In this document: one piece after another, positions 33,916 to 42,291 of the stretch
Layout: each line of letters starts with the position of its first letter
Numbering within the stretch: position 1 is the first letter of the stretch
Source: Spiribacter salinus M19-40
GTDB lineage: Bacteria > Pseudomonadota > Gammaproteobacteria > Nitrococcales > Nitrococcaceae
Direction: 5' to 3'
DNA length: 64,000 nucleotides
Assembly: GCF_000319575.2 (NCBI RefSeq)
Contig: NC_021291.1
Span: 1,240,001-1,304,000, forward strand
Translations under genes and position numbers: made by a program
Notes under the pieces: model-generated
Seen by the model: only the letters and a program-made list of their open reading frames with translations
Told to the model about the DNA's origin: nothing
Database searches by the model: none

Positions 33916-35415
33916 ATGACAACGATACGCAATCGCTACCTGGACTGGCTGCCGTCATCCGGCTATGCCGAGACGGCCCCTGTCCCGGTCCGGGCCCCTT
34001 CCCTGCTGTTGGTTAACGAAACATTGGGCGCAGAGCTCGGCCTGCCGCCGGATTGGCTGCAGGGCGAAAGTGCTGCTCAGCGCTGGGCGGGCAACCAGCT
34101 GCCACCGGACAGCCGCCCCATTGCCCTCGCCTACGCCGGTCATCAGTTCGGCCAGCCGGTGCCCCAGCTTGGCGATGGCCGAGCCGTCATCATCGGCCAA
34201 GCGCTCGATACCCAGGGCTCGACCTGGGACCTTCAGTTAAAAGGCGCCGGCACCACGCCTTTCTCACGCATGGGGGATGGACGGGCTGGCATCGGTCCGG
34301 TGCTCCGGGAGTACATCGTCAGCGAGGCCATGCACGCCCTCAGTATCCCGACCACGCGTTCCCTGGCCGCCGTTACCACCGGAGAGCGCATTGCCCGATC
34401 GTTTGGGCCTGAAGCGGGGGCCGTGCTCACCCGTGTGGCCTCAAGCCATTTGCGCTTTGGCAGTTTCGAGTATTTCGCCCATCGCGGTGACGTCGCTGCC
34501 CTGCGGCAATTGGCGGATACCGCAATCAGCTGGCATTTCCCGTCACTCGATGCGCATCCGACGCCTGATCGCTGGCTCGCCCTGCTCGATGCACTGGTCG
34601 ATCAAACCGCTGCCCTGATTGTGGAATGGCTGCGAGTGGGCTTTATTCACGGTGTCATGAATACCGACAACATGGCTCTCTCGGGTGAAACCCTCGATTA
34701 CGGCCCGTGCGCTTTCATGGACGCCTATGAACCAGGGCAGTTTTTCAGCTCCGTCGATCATGGCGGCCGTTATGCCTTCGATCAGCAGGCCCGCATCGGT
34801 CACTGGAATCTGGCTCGACTGGCCGAGTGTCTATTGCCACTCATCGATGAGGACAGCGACCGCGCCGTGTCTGCAGCGGAGCGGGTGCTCGACACCTACC
34901 GCCAGCGCTTTGAGGATCGCTACCAGGCCATGCTGGCCCGCAAGCTCGGGTTAAGCGACGTCCGTGACGGCGACGACGTCCTCGTCGAGCGATTGCTCGG
35001 CTTAATGGCGCGCCAGGGTGCCGACTTCACCAACACCTTCCGGCAGCTCAGCACCGCACCCCTGGATAATCAGGCGTCGGCGGACACCCTCTGCGCGCTG
35101 CTGGGCGATACCCGCGAGGCGCATGACTGGGTGGTGGCCTATCAGCAGCGACTACGCAGTGAAGATGCCCAGATGGCAGGTCAGTCCACCGCCTCTGAGC
35201 GTCAGGCGCGCATGCTGACCACAAACCCTGCCTTCATCCCCCGTAATCATCAGCTCGAGGCCGTATTGGCCGCGGCAGCATCAGGGGATATTGCGCCCGC
35301 GCAGCGGCTGCTGAGCGTGCTGATGCGACCGTATGAGACGCAACCTGATGCCGAGTCATTCGCCTCCCCGCCCCGTCCAGAGGAGCAAATTGCTGCCACC
35401 TTCTGCGGCACATGA
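33916..35415 (+). CDS. selO: protein adenylyltransferase SelO (YdiU)
   Basis: The 499-residue pseudokinase-fold protein has PDSRPIALAYAGHQFGQPVPQLGDGRAVIIG, LKGAGTTPFSRMGDGRAGIGPVLREYIVSEAMHAL, then HGVMNTDNMALSGETLDYGPCAFMDAY and VDHGGRYAFDQQ. SelO transfers AMP to Ser, Thr or Tyr of other proteins and responds to oxidative stress. The last residues, ATFCGT, keep the Cys three from the end where animal proteins have selenocysteine. No ribosome site is visible before ATG 33916. It stands alone between dsbB and the phasin-like gene. Confidence 0.93.
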   Translation: MTTIRNRYLDWLPSSGYAETAPVPVRAPSLLLVNETLGAELGLPPDWLQGESAAQRWAGNQLPPDSRPIALAYAGHQFGQPVPQLGDGRAVIIGQALDTQGSTWDLQLKGAGTTPFSRMGDGRAGIGPVLREYIVSEAMHALSIPTTRSLAAVTTGERIARSFGPEAGAVLTRVASSHLRFGSFEYFAHRGDVAALRQLADTAISWHFPSLDAHPTPDRWLALLDALVDQTAALIVEWLRVGFIHGVMNTDNMALSGETLDYGPCAFMDAYEPGQFFSSVDHGGRYAFDQQARIGHWNLARLAECLLPLIDEDSDRAVSAAERVLDTYRQRFEDRYQAMLARKLGLSDVRDGDDVLVERLLGLMARQGADFTNTFRQLSTAPLDNQASADTLCALLGDTREAHDWVVAYQQRLRSEDAQMAGQSTASERQARMLTTNPAFIPRNHQLEAVLAAAASGDIAPAQRLLSVLMRPYETQPDAESFASPPRPEEQIAATFCGT

Positions 35416-35507
35416 TCGCGGGACGAAAGGTCGCTTCGGGAACATCCCGGTCGTCACACTGCCGCAACAGGGGACGGGGAGACATCAACCGACAAGGAGA
35501 CCATGCC

Positions 35508-35879
35508 ATGGCAAAACAGCAATCGACTGACATGATGAACCTCGCCCAGGAGATGATGACCATCCAGCGTGACTACATGCTCTCCACGCTGCAGGCGATG
35601 AGTCCGGGGAAAAGCGACTCGGCAGGCTTGAACGGCATGCTTGAGCAGGAGATTGAAACCACACGCGATGCGGTGGAGAAAACGCTGAGCCTTGAGGAAA
35701 AAGCCATCGATGAGCTGCGCAAGGGAACCCGGGAAATCCCCGGCGTCAATGGCGTGGTTGACATGATGTCGGAGGTCTCACGGGGCGCTTTGCAGATGCG
35801 CGGGCAACTCTGGCGGACCTGGTTCGATCAGATGCGCTCGGCGCAGCAAAGCGCACCGACTTCCGCCTCGAAAGGCTGA
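35508..35879 (+). CDS. small helical protein, possibly phasin-like
   Basis: From ATG 35508 (GGAG eight bases upstream) the protein has 123 residues. It is Met/Gln/Glu-rich and almost entirely helical (NLAQEMMTIQRDYMLSTLQAM, then EQEIETTRDAVEKTLSLEEKAIDELRKG, then MSEVSRGALQMRGQLWRTWFDQMRSA). The amphipathic pattern and length resemble phasins, which coat polyhydroxyalkanoate granules, but no PHA synthase or depolymerase is nearby, so the name is tentative. An upstream in-frame start near 35412 was rejected because it lies in the end of selO and lacks a ribosome site. Confidence 0.5.
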   Translation: MAKQQSTDMMNLAQEMMTIQRDYMLSTLQAMSPGKSDSAGLNGMLEQEIETTRDAVEKTLSLEEKAIDELRKGTREIPGVNGVVDMMSEVSRGALQMRGQLWRTWFDQMRSAQQSAPTSASKG

Positions 35880-35896
35880 CGCATTCGCCGGTGGAT

Positions 35897-35933
35897 CCCG
35901 GCTGGCCCATTCTCTCCCCGGCGGCCAGCCGGG
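35897..35933. repeat. perfect 11-bp inverted repeat (hairpin) after the phasin-like gene
   Basis: CCCGGCTGGCC at 35897-35907 pairs exactly with GGCCAGCCGGG at 35923-35933 across a 15-base loop. There is no U-run, so it may be a factor-assisted terminator or an RNA-stability hairpin between the phasin-like gene and the sqr gene. Confidence 0.6.
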
Positions 35934-35971
35934 TCCCGCACCGCACCACTCCACCCGGCCCGACACCGATG

Positions 35972-35992
35972 ATCGGTGACTAAGTCACTGAT
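35972..35992. promoter_or_regulatory. operator-like palindrome upstream of sqr
   Basis: A 21-base dyad centred on 35982, ATCGGTGACT-A-AGTCACTGAT, has nine of ten arm pairs matching. It lies 74 bases before the sqr start, where a transcription factor dimer could bind. I do not recognise the regulator. Confidence 0.45.
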
Positions 35993-36019
35993 GCGCTTGG
36001 ACGCGGGCAGGACACTCAC

Positions 36020-36046
36020 GGGTTAGGCACCGTTTCCGTGCCACCC
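36020..36046 (+). promoter_or_regulatory. hairpin just before the sqr ribosome site
   Basis: GGGT (36020-36023) plus GGCAC (36026-36030) pair with GTGCC (36038-36042) plus ACCC (36043-36046), leaving a two-base bulge and a seven-base loop. It ends six bases before the GGGGAGGAG ribosome site of sqr, so it may influence translation or message stability. Confidence 0.4.
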
Positions 36047-36065
36047 ACGAGGGGAGGAGTACAAC

Positions 36066-37400
36066 ATGACGAAAAATCATCCTGAAAACACCAGCCGGCG
36101 CCGTTTTCTAGCCGGCTCCGCCGCGGTCGCCGGTGCGACGGCCACCGGTCTTGGTGCTAGCGGGCTCATGGCCAGCCCACCGGCGCGGGCCATCCAGACA
36201 CAGGCCCGTATTCTGATCGCCGGTGCCGGCGCTGCCGGTCTGTCCATCGCGACGCGCCTGTCACGTCAGCTTGATGGCGCTCGCATTACGCTGGTCGATA
36301 GCCGCGAGGTGCATCTGTATCAGCCCGGCCTCACCCTCGTTGCGACCGGTAACTGGACGCCCGGTCACGTAGAGGATCGGAACCAGCGCTACATTCCCGA
36401 GGGCGTCGAGTGGGTGAAGGACGATATCGTCGAGTTCATGCCCGATCAGGATCAAGTGGCTACTGCCGGTGGAGACACCCTCGACTACGACTATCTGGTC
36501 ATCACCACCGGACTTCAGCTGAACTTCGATGAGATCGAAGGCATGGACACGGATTTGATCGGTCGCAACGGCATCGGGTGTGTCTACGCATCACCGGACC
36601 ACGCCGAGCGAACCTGGCAAGCCGCAAGCACCTTCATCGAATCCGGTGGTGTCGGCTTGTTTACACGGCCACCCGGGCCCATCAAGTGTGCCGGTGCTCC
36701 GCTCAAGGTCACCATGCTCATCGAGGATGCCCTACAGGATAAGGGCAATCGCGCCAACGCCGAGCTGCATTATCTGCCCCCCGCGGAAGGTCTTTTCTCG
36801 CAGCCCGATGTCAACGCGTTTTTGAAAGACTACTTTCCCTCGAAGCGCGACATCGCCATTGACTACAACCACCCGCTGACCGCGATTGACGCGGAACGCC
36901 AGGAAGCCACGTTTACCACGCCGGATGGCCCAGTCACCCGGGACTATGACTTCATCCATGTTGTCCCGCCGATGTCGGCACCCGACATGATCCGACACGG
37001 TGAGCTCGGCTGGCAGGACGGCAGCTTCCAGGGTTGGCTTGAAGTTGACCAGTACAGCATGCAGCACCGCCGCTACCCCAATGTTTTCGGCGCGGGCGAT
37101 GTCGTGGGTACCCCCATAGGCAAGACCGCAGCCAGCGTCAAGGCGCAGGCCCCCGTTGTGGCCGACAACGTTGTGGCAGCAATCCAGGACCAGGCATTCC
37201 CGGCCGCCTGGAATGGCTACACCTCTTGCCCCCTGATTACCGAGAAAGGGCAGGCCATGCTGGTGGAGTTTGATTTCGATCTGGCCATGACCCCTTCATT
37301 CAGCTTCATCGATCCGATGGAGTCGCAGTGGGCACCGTGGTTCCTCAAGGACCGGATGCTTCACGCGGCCTACAACGCGATGCTGCGCGGCCGAGTCTGA
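36066..37400 (+). CDS. sqr: Tat-exported sulfide:quinone oxidoreductase (type II-like)
   Basis: The 444-residue flavoprotein has a twin-arginine leader (TSRRRFLAGSAAVAGA, cut near ARA), then the FAD motif ILIAGAGAAGLSIATRL, VITTGLQLNFDEIEGMD and FGAGDVVGTPIGKTA. Three cysteines match SQR catalytic or structural positions: C172 (GIGCVYA), C208 (PIKCAGAPLK) and C388 (YTSCPLITEKG). The wording PIKCAGAP and TSCPL is that of the type II SQRs that include mitochondrial SQOR. It would oxidise sulfide to polysulfide and pass electrons to quinone. A Tat leader would place it on the periplasmic face. It is followed by a small membrane protein and a SLAC1 channel. Confidence 0.88.
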   Translation: MTKNHPENTSRRRFLAGSAAVAGATATGLGASGLMASPPARAIQTQARILIAGAGAAGLSIATRLSRQLDGARITLVDSREVHLYQPGLTLVATGNWTPGHVEDRNQRYIPEGVEWVKDDIVEFMPDQDQVATAGGDTLDYDYLVITTGLQLNFDEIEGMDTDLIGRNGIGCVYASPDHAERTWQAASTFIESGGVGLFTRPPGPIKCAGAPLKVTMLIEDALQDKGNRANAELHYLPPAEGLFSQPDVNAFLKDYFPSKRDIAIDYNHPLTAIDAERQEATFTTPDGPVTRDYDFIHVVPPMSAPDMIRHGELGWQDGSFQGWLEVDQYSMQHRRYPNVFGAGDVVGTPIGKTAASVKAQAPVVADNVVAAIQDQAFPAAWNGYTSCPLITEKGQAMLVEFDFDLAMTPSFSFIDPMESQWAPWFLKDRMLHAAYNAMLRGRV

Positions 37401-37412
37401 AGGAGAGACACA

Positions 37413-37760
37413 ATGGAATTCTCAATTTTTGGCATTCTGGCAGTCGTCCTGGAGCTGTTGCGCCCCGTCCTACTGCCGCTGGCGCTGGTCATCCTCGCGG
37501 ATGCCCTGCTTTACGCCTGGGTGATTGCCCGCCACAGCCATCTACGGATCGCCCCGGCTTTGCGGATGTCGGCTGTTCTGGGGGTGGCCGGCGGAATCGG
37601 TGCCGCTCTGTATTTCCCAGTCTGGACGGGCGCCAGTATCACGCAGCTCAGCAGTCTCCTGGACTACGTCGCCGTGATCGGCGCGGGTATCGGCCTAGGC
37701 ATTGCCTTCGCTATTCTGGTCTATCCACCCGTTCAATTACTGATGAGGAAACCCGGCTAA
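37413..37760 (+). CDS. small three- or four-helix membrane protein
   Basis: I do not recognise this 115-residue protein as a known family. It has hydrophobic segments at about 5-30, 50-68 and 80-108, with a short basic loop (ARHSHLRIAPALRM) between the first and second. AGGAG precedes ATG 37413, only 13 bases after sqr, and the SLAC1 gene follows five bases after its stop, so it is part of a three-gene sulfide-related operon. It could be a membrane anchor or quinone-access partner for the exported SQR, or an accessory of the channel; the sequence does not decide. Confidence 0.7.
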   Translation: MEFSIFGILAVVLELLRPVLLPLALVILADALLYAWVIARHSHLRIAPALRMSAVLGVAGGIGAALYFPVWTGASITQLSSLLDYVAVIGAGIGLGIAFAILVYPPVQLLMRKPG

Positions 37761-37764
37761 ACCC

Positions 37765-38724
37765 ATGACAGACAGTCACCGAATAGAGCATTTTCCCATC
37801 GCCTTTTTCGCCATGATCATGGGGCTCTCGGGGCTGTCTCTCGCCTGGCAAAAAGCTGCAGAAGTACTGCACACACCCGCCGTGGTGGGCACCGCGTTGG
37901 TGCTCGCGACGGCCGGGATTTTCCTTGTGCTGGTGGGCATCTACCTGACGAAGCTTGTCCGCTTTCCTGCCGCGGTCGCAGCAGAGCTCAGGCACCCCGT
38001 GAAAATGAGTTTTTTCCCGGCGATCAGCATCAGCCTGGTCCTGCTCGGGACCGCATTGCGCGGGGTGTCACCAGATCTCGCCTACGGGCTATGGATAGTC
38101 GGTGCGTCCGCGCATCTGCTGGTCACCCTGTACATCGTGACTCAGTGGATGCACCAGGCGCACTTCGAAATCACGCATATCAACCCGACCTGGTTCATCC
38201 CAGCCGTTGGCAACATCCTCGTGCCTATTGCTGGCGTTGGCTTCGGACACGCAACGCTGTCCTGGTTTTTCTTCAGCATCGGCATTCTGTTCTGGCTGGT
38301 GCTGCTGAAGATCGTATTTTATCGAGTGTTCTTCCATGCCCCTTTGCCGGGGCGTCTACTGCCAACGCTGTTTATCATGGTCGCCCCGCCGGCGGCGGGC
38401 TTCGTGGCCTATATTCAGCTTGCAGGTAGTCTGGATGGGTTTGCCCGGATCCTGGTGAACATCGGGCTCTTTCTCACCCTGCTCCTACTGGTCCAGGCGC
38501 GCCGCTTCGCCTCGCTGCAGTTTTTCTTATCGTTCTGGGCCTACTCCTTCCCGATGGCGGCCATGACGATTGCAACGCTCATCCACCATGAACTCACCGG
38601 CAGTGGCGTCTTCCTGTGGCTGGGCGCGGTCCTGCTGGGACTGACTACCGTACTGATCAGCTGGCTCATCGGCCTCACGATCCGCGCAGCCGCTAATGGC
38701 CAGATCTGCCAACCTGAGGGATAG
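37765..38724 (+). CDS. SLAC1-family anion channel (TehA / dicarboxylate-sulfite type)
   Basis: The 319-residue protein has about ten membrane helices with the SLAC1/TDT family opening HFPIAFFAMIMGLSGLSLAWQKA, then LRHPVKMSFFPAISISLVLL and FEITHINPTWFIPAVGNILVPIAGVGFG. The family includes plant SLAC1, TehA, the yeast sulfite exporter Ssu1 and malate permeases. Next to an SQR, exporting or taking up a sulfur anion such as sulfite is a fair guess, but direct evidence is lacking. It starts five bases after the small membrane protein and ends about 140 bases before the HiPIP gene. Confidence 0.87.
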   Translation: MTDSHRIEHFPIAFFAMIMGLSGLSLAWQKAAEVLHTPAVVGTALVLATAGIFLVLVGIYLTKLVRFPAAVAAELRHPVKMSFFPAISISLVLLGTALRGVSPDLAYGLWIVGASAHLLVTLYIVTQWMHQAHFEITHINPTWFIPAVGNILVPIAGVGFGHATLSWFFFSIGILFWLVLLKIVFYRVFFHAPLPGRLLPTLFIMVAPPAAGFVAYIQLAGSLDGFARILVNIGLFLTLLLLVQARRFASLQFFLSFWAYSFPMAAMTIATLIHHELTGSGVFLWLGAVLLGLTTVLISWLIGLTIRAAANGQICQPEG

Positions 38725-38804
38725 CACAGCGCACACCCGAGAATTGCCACAGGTCAATGTGAAGGGTGACCAGGGCTTTTACTGTTTTCATGGTGTGCGT
38801 ACAG

Positions 38805-38834
38805 TTGCACTATCAAATTACAACAATTGCAATT
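38805..38834 (+). promoter_or_regulatory. AT-rich promoter-like segment upstream of HiPIP
   Basis: A run from about 38805 to 38840 is far more AT-rich than its surroundings and holds TTGCAC (38805-38810) and the perfect palindrome AATTGCAATT (38825-38834). A clear -10 box cannot be fixed, so the promoter call is weak. Confidence 0.35.
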
Positions 38835-38860
38835 AACTCTGGTAATCCGTGAGGACCATC

Positions 38861-39196
38861 ATGACTGACAAGACTTTCCAGAATGACCGCCGCCGCCTGC
38901 TGCGCGGGGCCCTGCTGGGTGCCGCGGCCGCGCCGCTCGCCTACATGGGTGTGCGCAGCTCAAACGTGCTGGCGCAGGATATGCCACGGCTTGAGGAAGA
39001 CGATCCGCAGGCGGTCGCGCTCAATTACGTGCACGATGCTACTGACAAGGACGACATGCGTGAATCGGGCGCAAACTGTGCCAACTGCCGGCTTTACCTC
39101 GGTGAGGGTGACGCCGAGTGGGGCGGCTGCACGGCGTTCCCTGGCAAGGCGGTCAACGTCAATGGCTGGTGCAGCGCCTGGGTCGCCACCTCCTGA
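38861..39196 (+). CDS. high-potential iron-sulfur protein (HiPIP)
   Basis: From ATG 38861 (GAGGA five bases upstream) the precursor has 111 residues. A twin-arginine leader (DRRRLLRGALLGAAAAPLAY) precedes a short mature protein with the HiPIP cysteine pattern C-x2-C (GANCANCRLY), GGC (WGGCTAFPG) and GWC (NGWCSAW). HiPIPs are periplasmic electron carriers, characteristic of purple sulfur bacteria and their relatives, working between the bc1 complex and oxidases or reaction centres. A GTG at 38849 would only lengthen the leader. A strong terminator follows. With sqr nearby it could serve sulfur-driven electron flow. Confidence 0.95.
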   Translation: MTDKTFQNDRRRLLRGALLGAAAAPLAYMGVRSSNVLAQDMPRLEEDDPQAVALNYVHDATDKDDMRESGANCANCRLYLGEGDAEWGGCTAFPGKAVNVNGWCSAWVATS

Positions 39197-39220
39197 CACC
39201 ACGGCGAGACCATCGCCTAC

Positions 39221-39256
39221 AACCCGCGCTCACACGCTGACGCGCGGGTTTTTTTT
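39221..39256 (+). terminator. intrinsic terminator after HiPIP
   Basis: AACCCGCG (39221-39228) pairs with CGCGGGTT (39243-39250), and the U-run continues to 39256. The stem and eight-U tail are textbook for a plus-strand Rho-independent terminator, 25 bases after the HiPIP stop. Confidence 0.92.
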
Positions 39257-39333
39257 GCCCTCGTCAGAACCCTGGGCGCTCGGTATCCTCCAATGAGGAC
39301 CGAAAGCCAATTCAGCCACTGGAAGCCGAGTGC

Positions 39334-40107
39334 ATGCGCCACCTGACCCGCGCCTTTCTCCTCGCCCTGAGCCTGGGTGCCATCAGCCAGACGGCGCTCG
39401 CCCAAGACATCCCACCGCCCATCAAGGCACTGCAGGATCGTGGCGCGAGCATTGGTGAGCGTTTCGAGGCACCCGGCGGACTGACAGGCTATACCGTGAG
39501 TTTTCAGGGCCAGACCCTTGCCGCCTACGTCACGGAAGATGGCACTCATGTCCTGGTGGGGACCCTGCTCGACGAGGCGGGCACCAACCTCTCCCAGCCA
39601 GTGATCGAGTCGGCTGAGAATGCTGCGCGGCAAGAGAGTGAATGGGACGCCCTTTCTGAGGCTCACTGGATTGCCGACGGCGAGGCCGACGCCGACCGGG
39701 TGGTCTATGCGTTCATGGACCCCAATTGCCCCTTCTGCCATCGCTTCTACGAAGACAGCCGGGACTGGGTCGAATCCGGCCAGATCCAGATCCGGCATAT
39801 CATGGTGGGCGTCCTGCGCGAAGACAGCCTCCCCAAGTCAGCCACGCTGTTGTCTGCCGACGATCCGTCAACGGCGCTGGCTCAGCATGAAGCCAATTTT
39901 GATAATGGCGGCGTCACACCCGCTGATTCACTGACCGACGAAGCGCAAACTCAGGTACAGCAGAACAACGAGCTCATGAGCCAGCTCGGGATCCGCGGCA
40001 CCCCGTCGGTCTTCTACCGTACCGAGGACGGAGAGATTGCCTTGGCGCGGGGCCTGCCACGCGATGAAACCCTCGACGCCGTCATGGGTGGCCCTCGCCC
40101 CGAATAA
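39334..40107 (+). CDS. DsbG/DsbC-like thiol:disulfide isomerase
   Basis: The 257-residue protein has a Sec signal peptide (cut near ALAQD), a small N-terminal dimerisation domain, then a thioredoxin fold with active site MDPNCPFCHRFY. The cis-Pro lies in GIRGTPSVFYRTEDG. DsbG normally carries CPYC; here it is CPFC. It would reduce or isomerise wrong disulfides or sulfenic acids in the periplasm and needs DsbD for electrons. The ribosome site is weak. It ends four bases before the convergent transaminase gene and follows the HiPIP terminator. Confidence 0.87.
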   Translation: MRHLTRAFLLALSLGAISQTALAQDIPPPIKALQDRGASIGERFEAPGGLTGYTVSFQGQTLAAYVTEDGTHVLVGTLLDEAGTNLSQPVIESAENAARQESEWDALSEAHWIADGEADADRVVYAFMDPNCPFCHRFYEDSRDWVESGQIQIRHIMVGVLREDSLPKSATLLSADDPSTALAQHEANFDNGGVTPADSLTDEAQTQVQQNNELMSQLGIRGTPSVFYRTEDGEIALARGLPRDETLDAVMGGPRPE

Positions 40108-40111
40108 CGGC

Positions 40112-40969
40112 TCAGCGCGTTAAGCGTGCCCGACTCTGATCGATGTAGAGTTCGCGCAGCCGCGCCGTTGCCTCACCCGGCTGGCCCTCGCCGATGGCCT
40201 GGCCATCGAGTTCGATCACCGGCGTCACGAAGGCCGTTGCGCTGGTGTTGAACGCCTCCTTGGCGGTGAGCGCCTCCGCCGGGGTGAACGGCCGCTCCTC
40301 CACGGTCACGCCAGACTCGCGCGCGTACTCAAGTACCGCTGCCCGCGTAATGCCGTGCAAGATGTCGTTAGACAACGGTCGGGTTATCAGGCGGCCATCC
40401 GTTGTCAGGATATGGGCGTTACTCGAGCTTGCCTCGGTCACGTAACCCCCTTCGGTCATCCAGACGTCATCCACGCCGGCCGCCACGGCTTCCGACTTCA
40501 TCAACGACGGGTAAAGCAACTGCGTGGTTTTGATATCGCGGCGATGCCAGCGCAGGTCGGGCCGGGTCACCACACGCAGGCCACGGCGCGCGTCCGCATG
40601 ATCGATCAGCGACATCGACTGGGTGAAGAGCACAAGCGATGGCGTGGCTGTCTCTGGCCGGACAAAACTGCGATCAGCGCACCCGCGGGTCAACTGAAGG
40701 TAAATCAATCCCTCATCCAGCTGGTTGCGGGCCAGGAGCTCACGATGGATCGCCCGCAGATCAACCGCTGAACCGTCGAACTCGATCCCCAGCTCGCCGA
40801 GACTGCGCTCGAGGCGACGCTGATGCGCGTCGAAATCCACCAGGGCCCCCTCTATGACCGCCGTGACTTCATACACGGCATCCGCGAATAAAAAGCCCCG
40901 ATCAAAGACCGACACCCGAGCTTCGGATTCCGGGAGGAATGCCCCGTTAACATACACAATCCGCGACAC
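40112..40969 (-). CDS. class IV aminotransferase, D-amino-acid transaminase-like
   Basis: The 285-residue fold-IV PLP enzyme has IVYVNGAFLPESEARVSVFDRGFLFADAVYEV at the start, the PLP-lysine in IKTTQLLYPSLMKSEAVAAG, VWMTEGGYVTEASSSNAHIL and LHGITRAAVLEYA. This wording fits D-alanine aminotransferases (Dat), which make D-glutamate or D-alanine for the cell wall, more than IlvE or PabC. The start is GTG 40969. It is convergent with the DsbG-like gene and downstream of the pilin genes on the same strand, with 30 bases between. Confidence 0.85.
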   Translation of the reverse strand: MSRIVYVNGAFLPESEARVSVFDRGFLFADAVYEVTAVIEGALVDFDAHQRRLERSLGELGIEFDGSAVDLRAIHRELLARNQLDEGLIYLQLTRGCADRSFVRPETATPSLVLFTQSMSLIDHADARRGLRVVTRPDLRWHRRDIKTTQLLYPSLMKSEAVAAGVDDVWMTEGGYVTEASSSNAHILTTDGRLITRPLSNDILHGITRAAVLEYARESGVTVEERPFTPAEALTAKEAFNTSATAFVTPVIELDGQAIGEGQPGEATARLRELYIDQSRARLTR

Positions 40970-40999
40970 GGCCCGCCCCTGTTTCGCAAAAACTGCAGT

Positions 41000-41455
41000 C
41001 TAGCGCAGGCGACGCCAGAGCCGTGAGGGGCTGTCGTCAACCAGGCGGACCTGGAGGATGACCTCCGCCCGCGCGCGCGGGCCTCGTGCGAACACTGTGA
41101 GTCGATGTCCTGATTGCGTGCGCTCCACCACTACCCGCGGTGGTTCGTGAAGGGCATGATCCGCCTCAAGCGACACAGGCGTCCCGTCACGCAACAGCAC
41201 CGCTCGCCATGCCGCCGAATCCATTCGGGGATCTGGCACCATCGGCGCACGGGCGAGGCGCTCTCTCTGCGCGGCACCCCTTCGCAAGGCCGATTCGGCC
41301 GCCTCAAAAGCGATCGCGCGCTCCGCTGCCAAGCCGCTAACCCGCGCGGCGAGGAGACTGCGTTGAAGGCCCTCGAAAGCCATCATGGCCGCCACCAGAA
41401 CCACGGCCAGAACGACGATTAATGCCGCACCACGCTGGCGGTGACCGCTCATCAT
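41000..41455 (-). CDS. pilX: type IV pilus minor pilin PilX-like protein
   Basis: The 151-residue protein starts at ATG 41455, overlapping the pilW stop by ATGA. It has the PilX leader HRQRGAALIVVLAVVLVAAMMAFEGLQRSLLAARV; as in other PilX proteins the residue five after the cut is not Glu. A globular C-terminal part with a short PilX_N-type region and beta strands follows. It primes pilus assembly with PilV and PilW. No pilY1 or pilE follows. Confidence 0.82.
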   Translation of the reverse strand: MMSGHRQRGAALIVVLAVVLVAAMMAFEGLQRSLLAARVSGLAAERAIAFEAAESALRRGAAQRERLARAPMVPDPRMDSAAWRAVLLRDGTPVSLEADHALHEPPRVVVERTQSGHRLTVFARGPRARAEVILQVRLVDDSPSRLWRRLR

Positions 41456-42291
41456 GGCCATCGGTTGCGAAGCGCGACCGTCAGATCGACCGGTAGACGC
41501 AAAGGCGCCGACCCAAGCGTTTCGGCGCGGCCGCTCGCCACCTCCAGCGCGAGCGACACGCCGACAGGCGCTGCCGTGACGGTCTGATCATGACTCAGCA
41601 TGCGAACGGACAGTGCCTCTACGCCCACTACCAGCTCTTCGCGGCGATAGCGCGCCGATGCCCGTCGGCGAAACATACTGCGCCGTTCCGCGTGCGTCGA
41701 CGACGGGCCAACCTCAAACATCACGCGCTCCAGGGTGAAGACGGTCACCGCACCCGTGAGCGCCTGATAGGCCGTCGCCGGCAACCGGTTACTCGCGCCG
41801 CCCCCCGGCGCGCGGCTCAACGCCTGCGGTTCCTCCCCGGTGTGGATGAACAGGGCACACGCATCACCCGATGCGGCACTCACCACCACCGGCGTGCCTG
41901 TTGCAATGCCATGCGAACGGCCCAGCGGAAGAATGGCCTCCCCGGCTGATTCATCGGGAATGTTGGCCTCAAGCACAGCCCGAAAGCCAGTGAGCGTCAG
42001 CGCACCCTCAGCGCTGACCTCCACCGCCGGCCAGGCAGGGTCATGCCCGTCAGCGATGAGGTTTCGGCGCACGCTCGGATGGCAGCCCGGATGCCCTGCG
42101 CGCTGGAGTCCTTGTCGCAGGAGGTCTGTGGCAAGCCGGGCGTTCTCATTCAGGCGCTGATAAGCCAGTTCTATCTGCTCGGACTGACGGGCTGTACCCA
42201 AGCCGGTCACAGCCATCAAGATCACGCCGACAGCCAGGCTGGAGGCGATCAACAGCTCCAGGACCGTAAACCCGGTTTGCTGATGGCTCAC
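41452..42291 (-). CDS. pilW: type IV pilus minor pilin PilW
   Basis: The 279-residue protein has a prepilin leader cut at QQTG|FTVLELLIASSLAVGVILM, with Glu at +5. A long amphipathic helix (LGTARQSEQIELAYQRLNENARLATDLLRQGLQRAG) leads to HPGCHPS, a PilW-type landmark. The rest is beta-rich. It joins PilV and PilX at the pilus tip or in the initiation complex. ATGA overlaps link it to both neighbours. Confidence 0.87.
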   Translation of the reverse strand: MSHQQTGFTVLELLIASSLAVGVILMAVTGLGTARQSEQIELAYQRLNENARLATDLLRQGLQRAGHPGCHPSVRRNLIADGHDPAWPAVEVSAEGALTLTGFRAVLEANIPDESAGEAILPLGRSHGIATGTPVVVSAASGDACALFIHTGEEPQALSRAPGGGASNRLPATAYQALTGAVTVFTLERVMFEVGPSSTHAERRSMFRRRASARYRREELVVGVEALSVRMLSHDQTVTAAPVGVSLALEVASGRAETLGSAPLRLPVDLTVALRNRWP

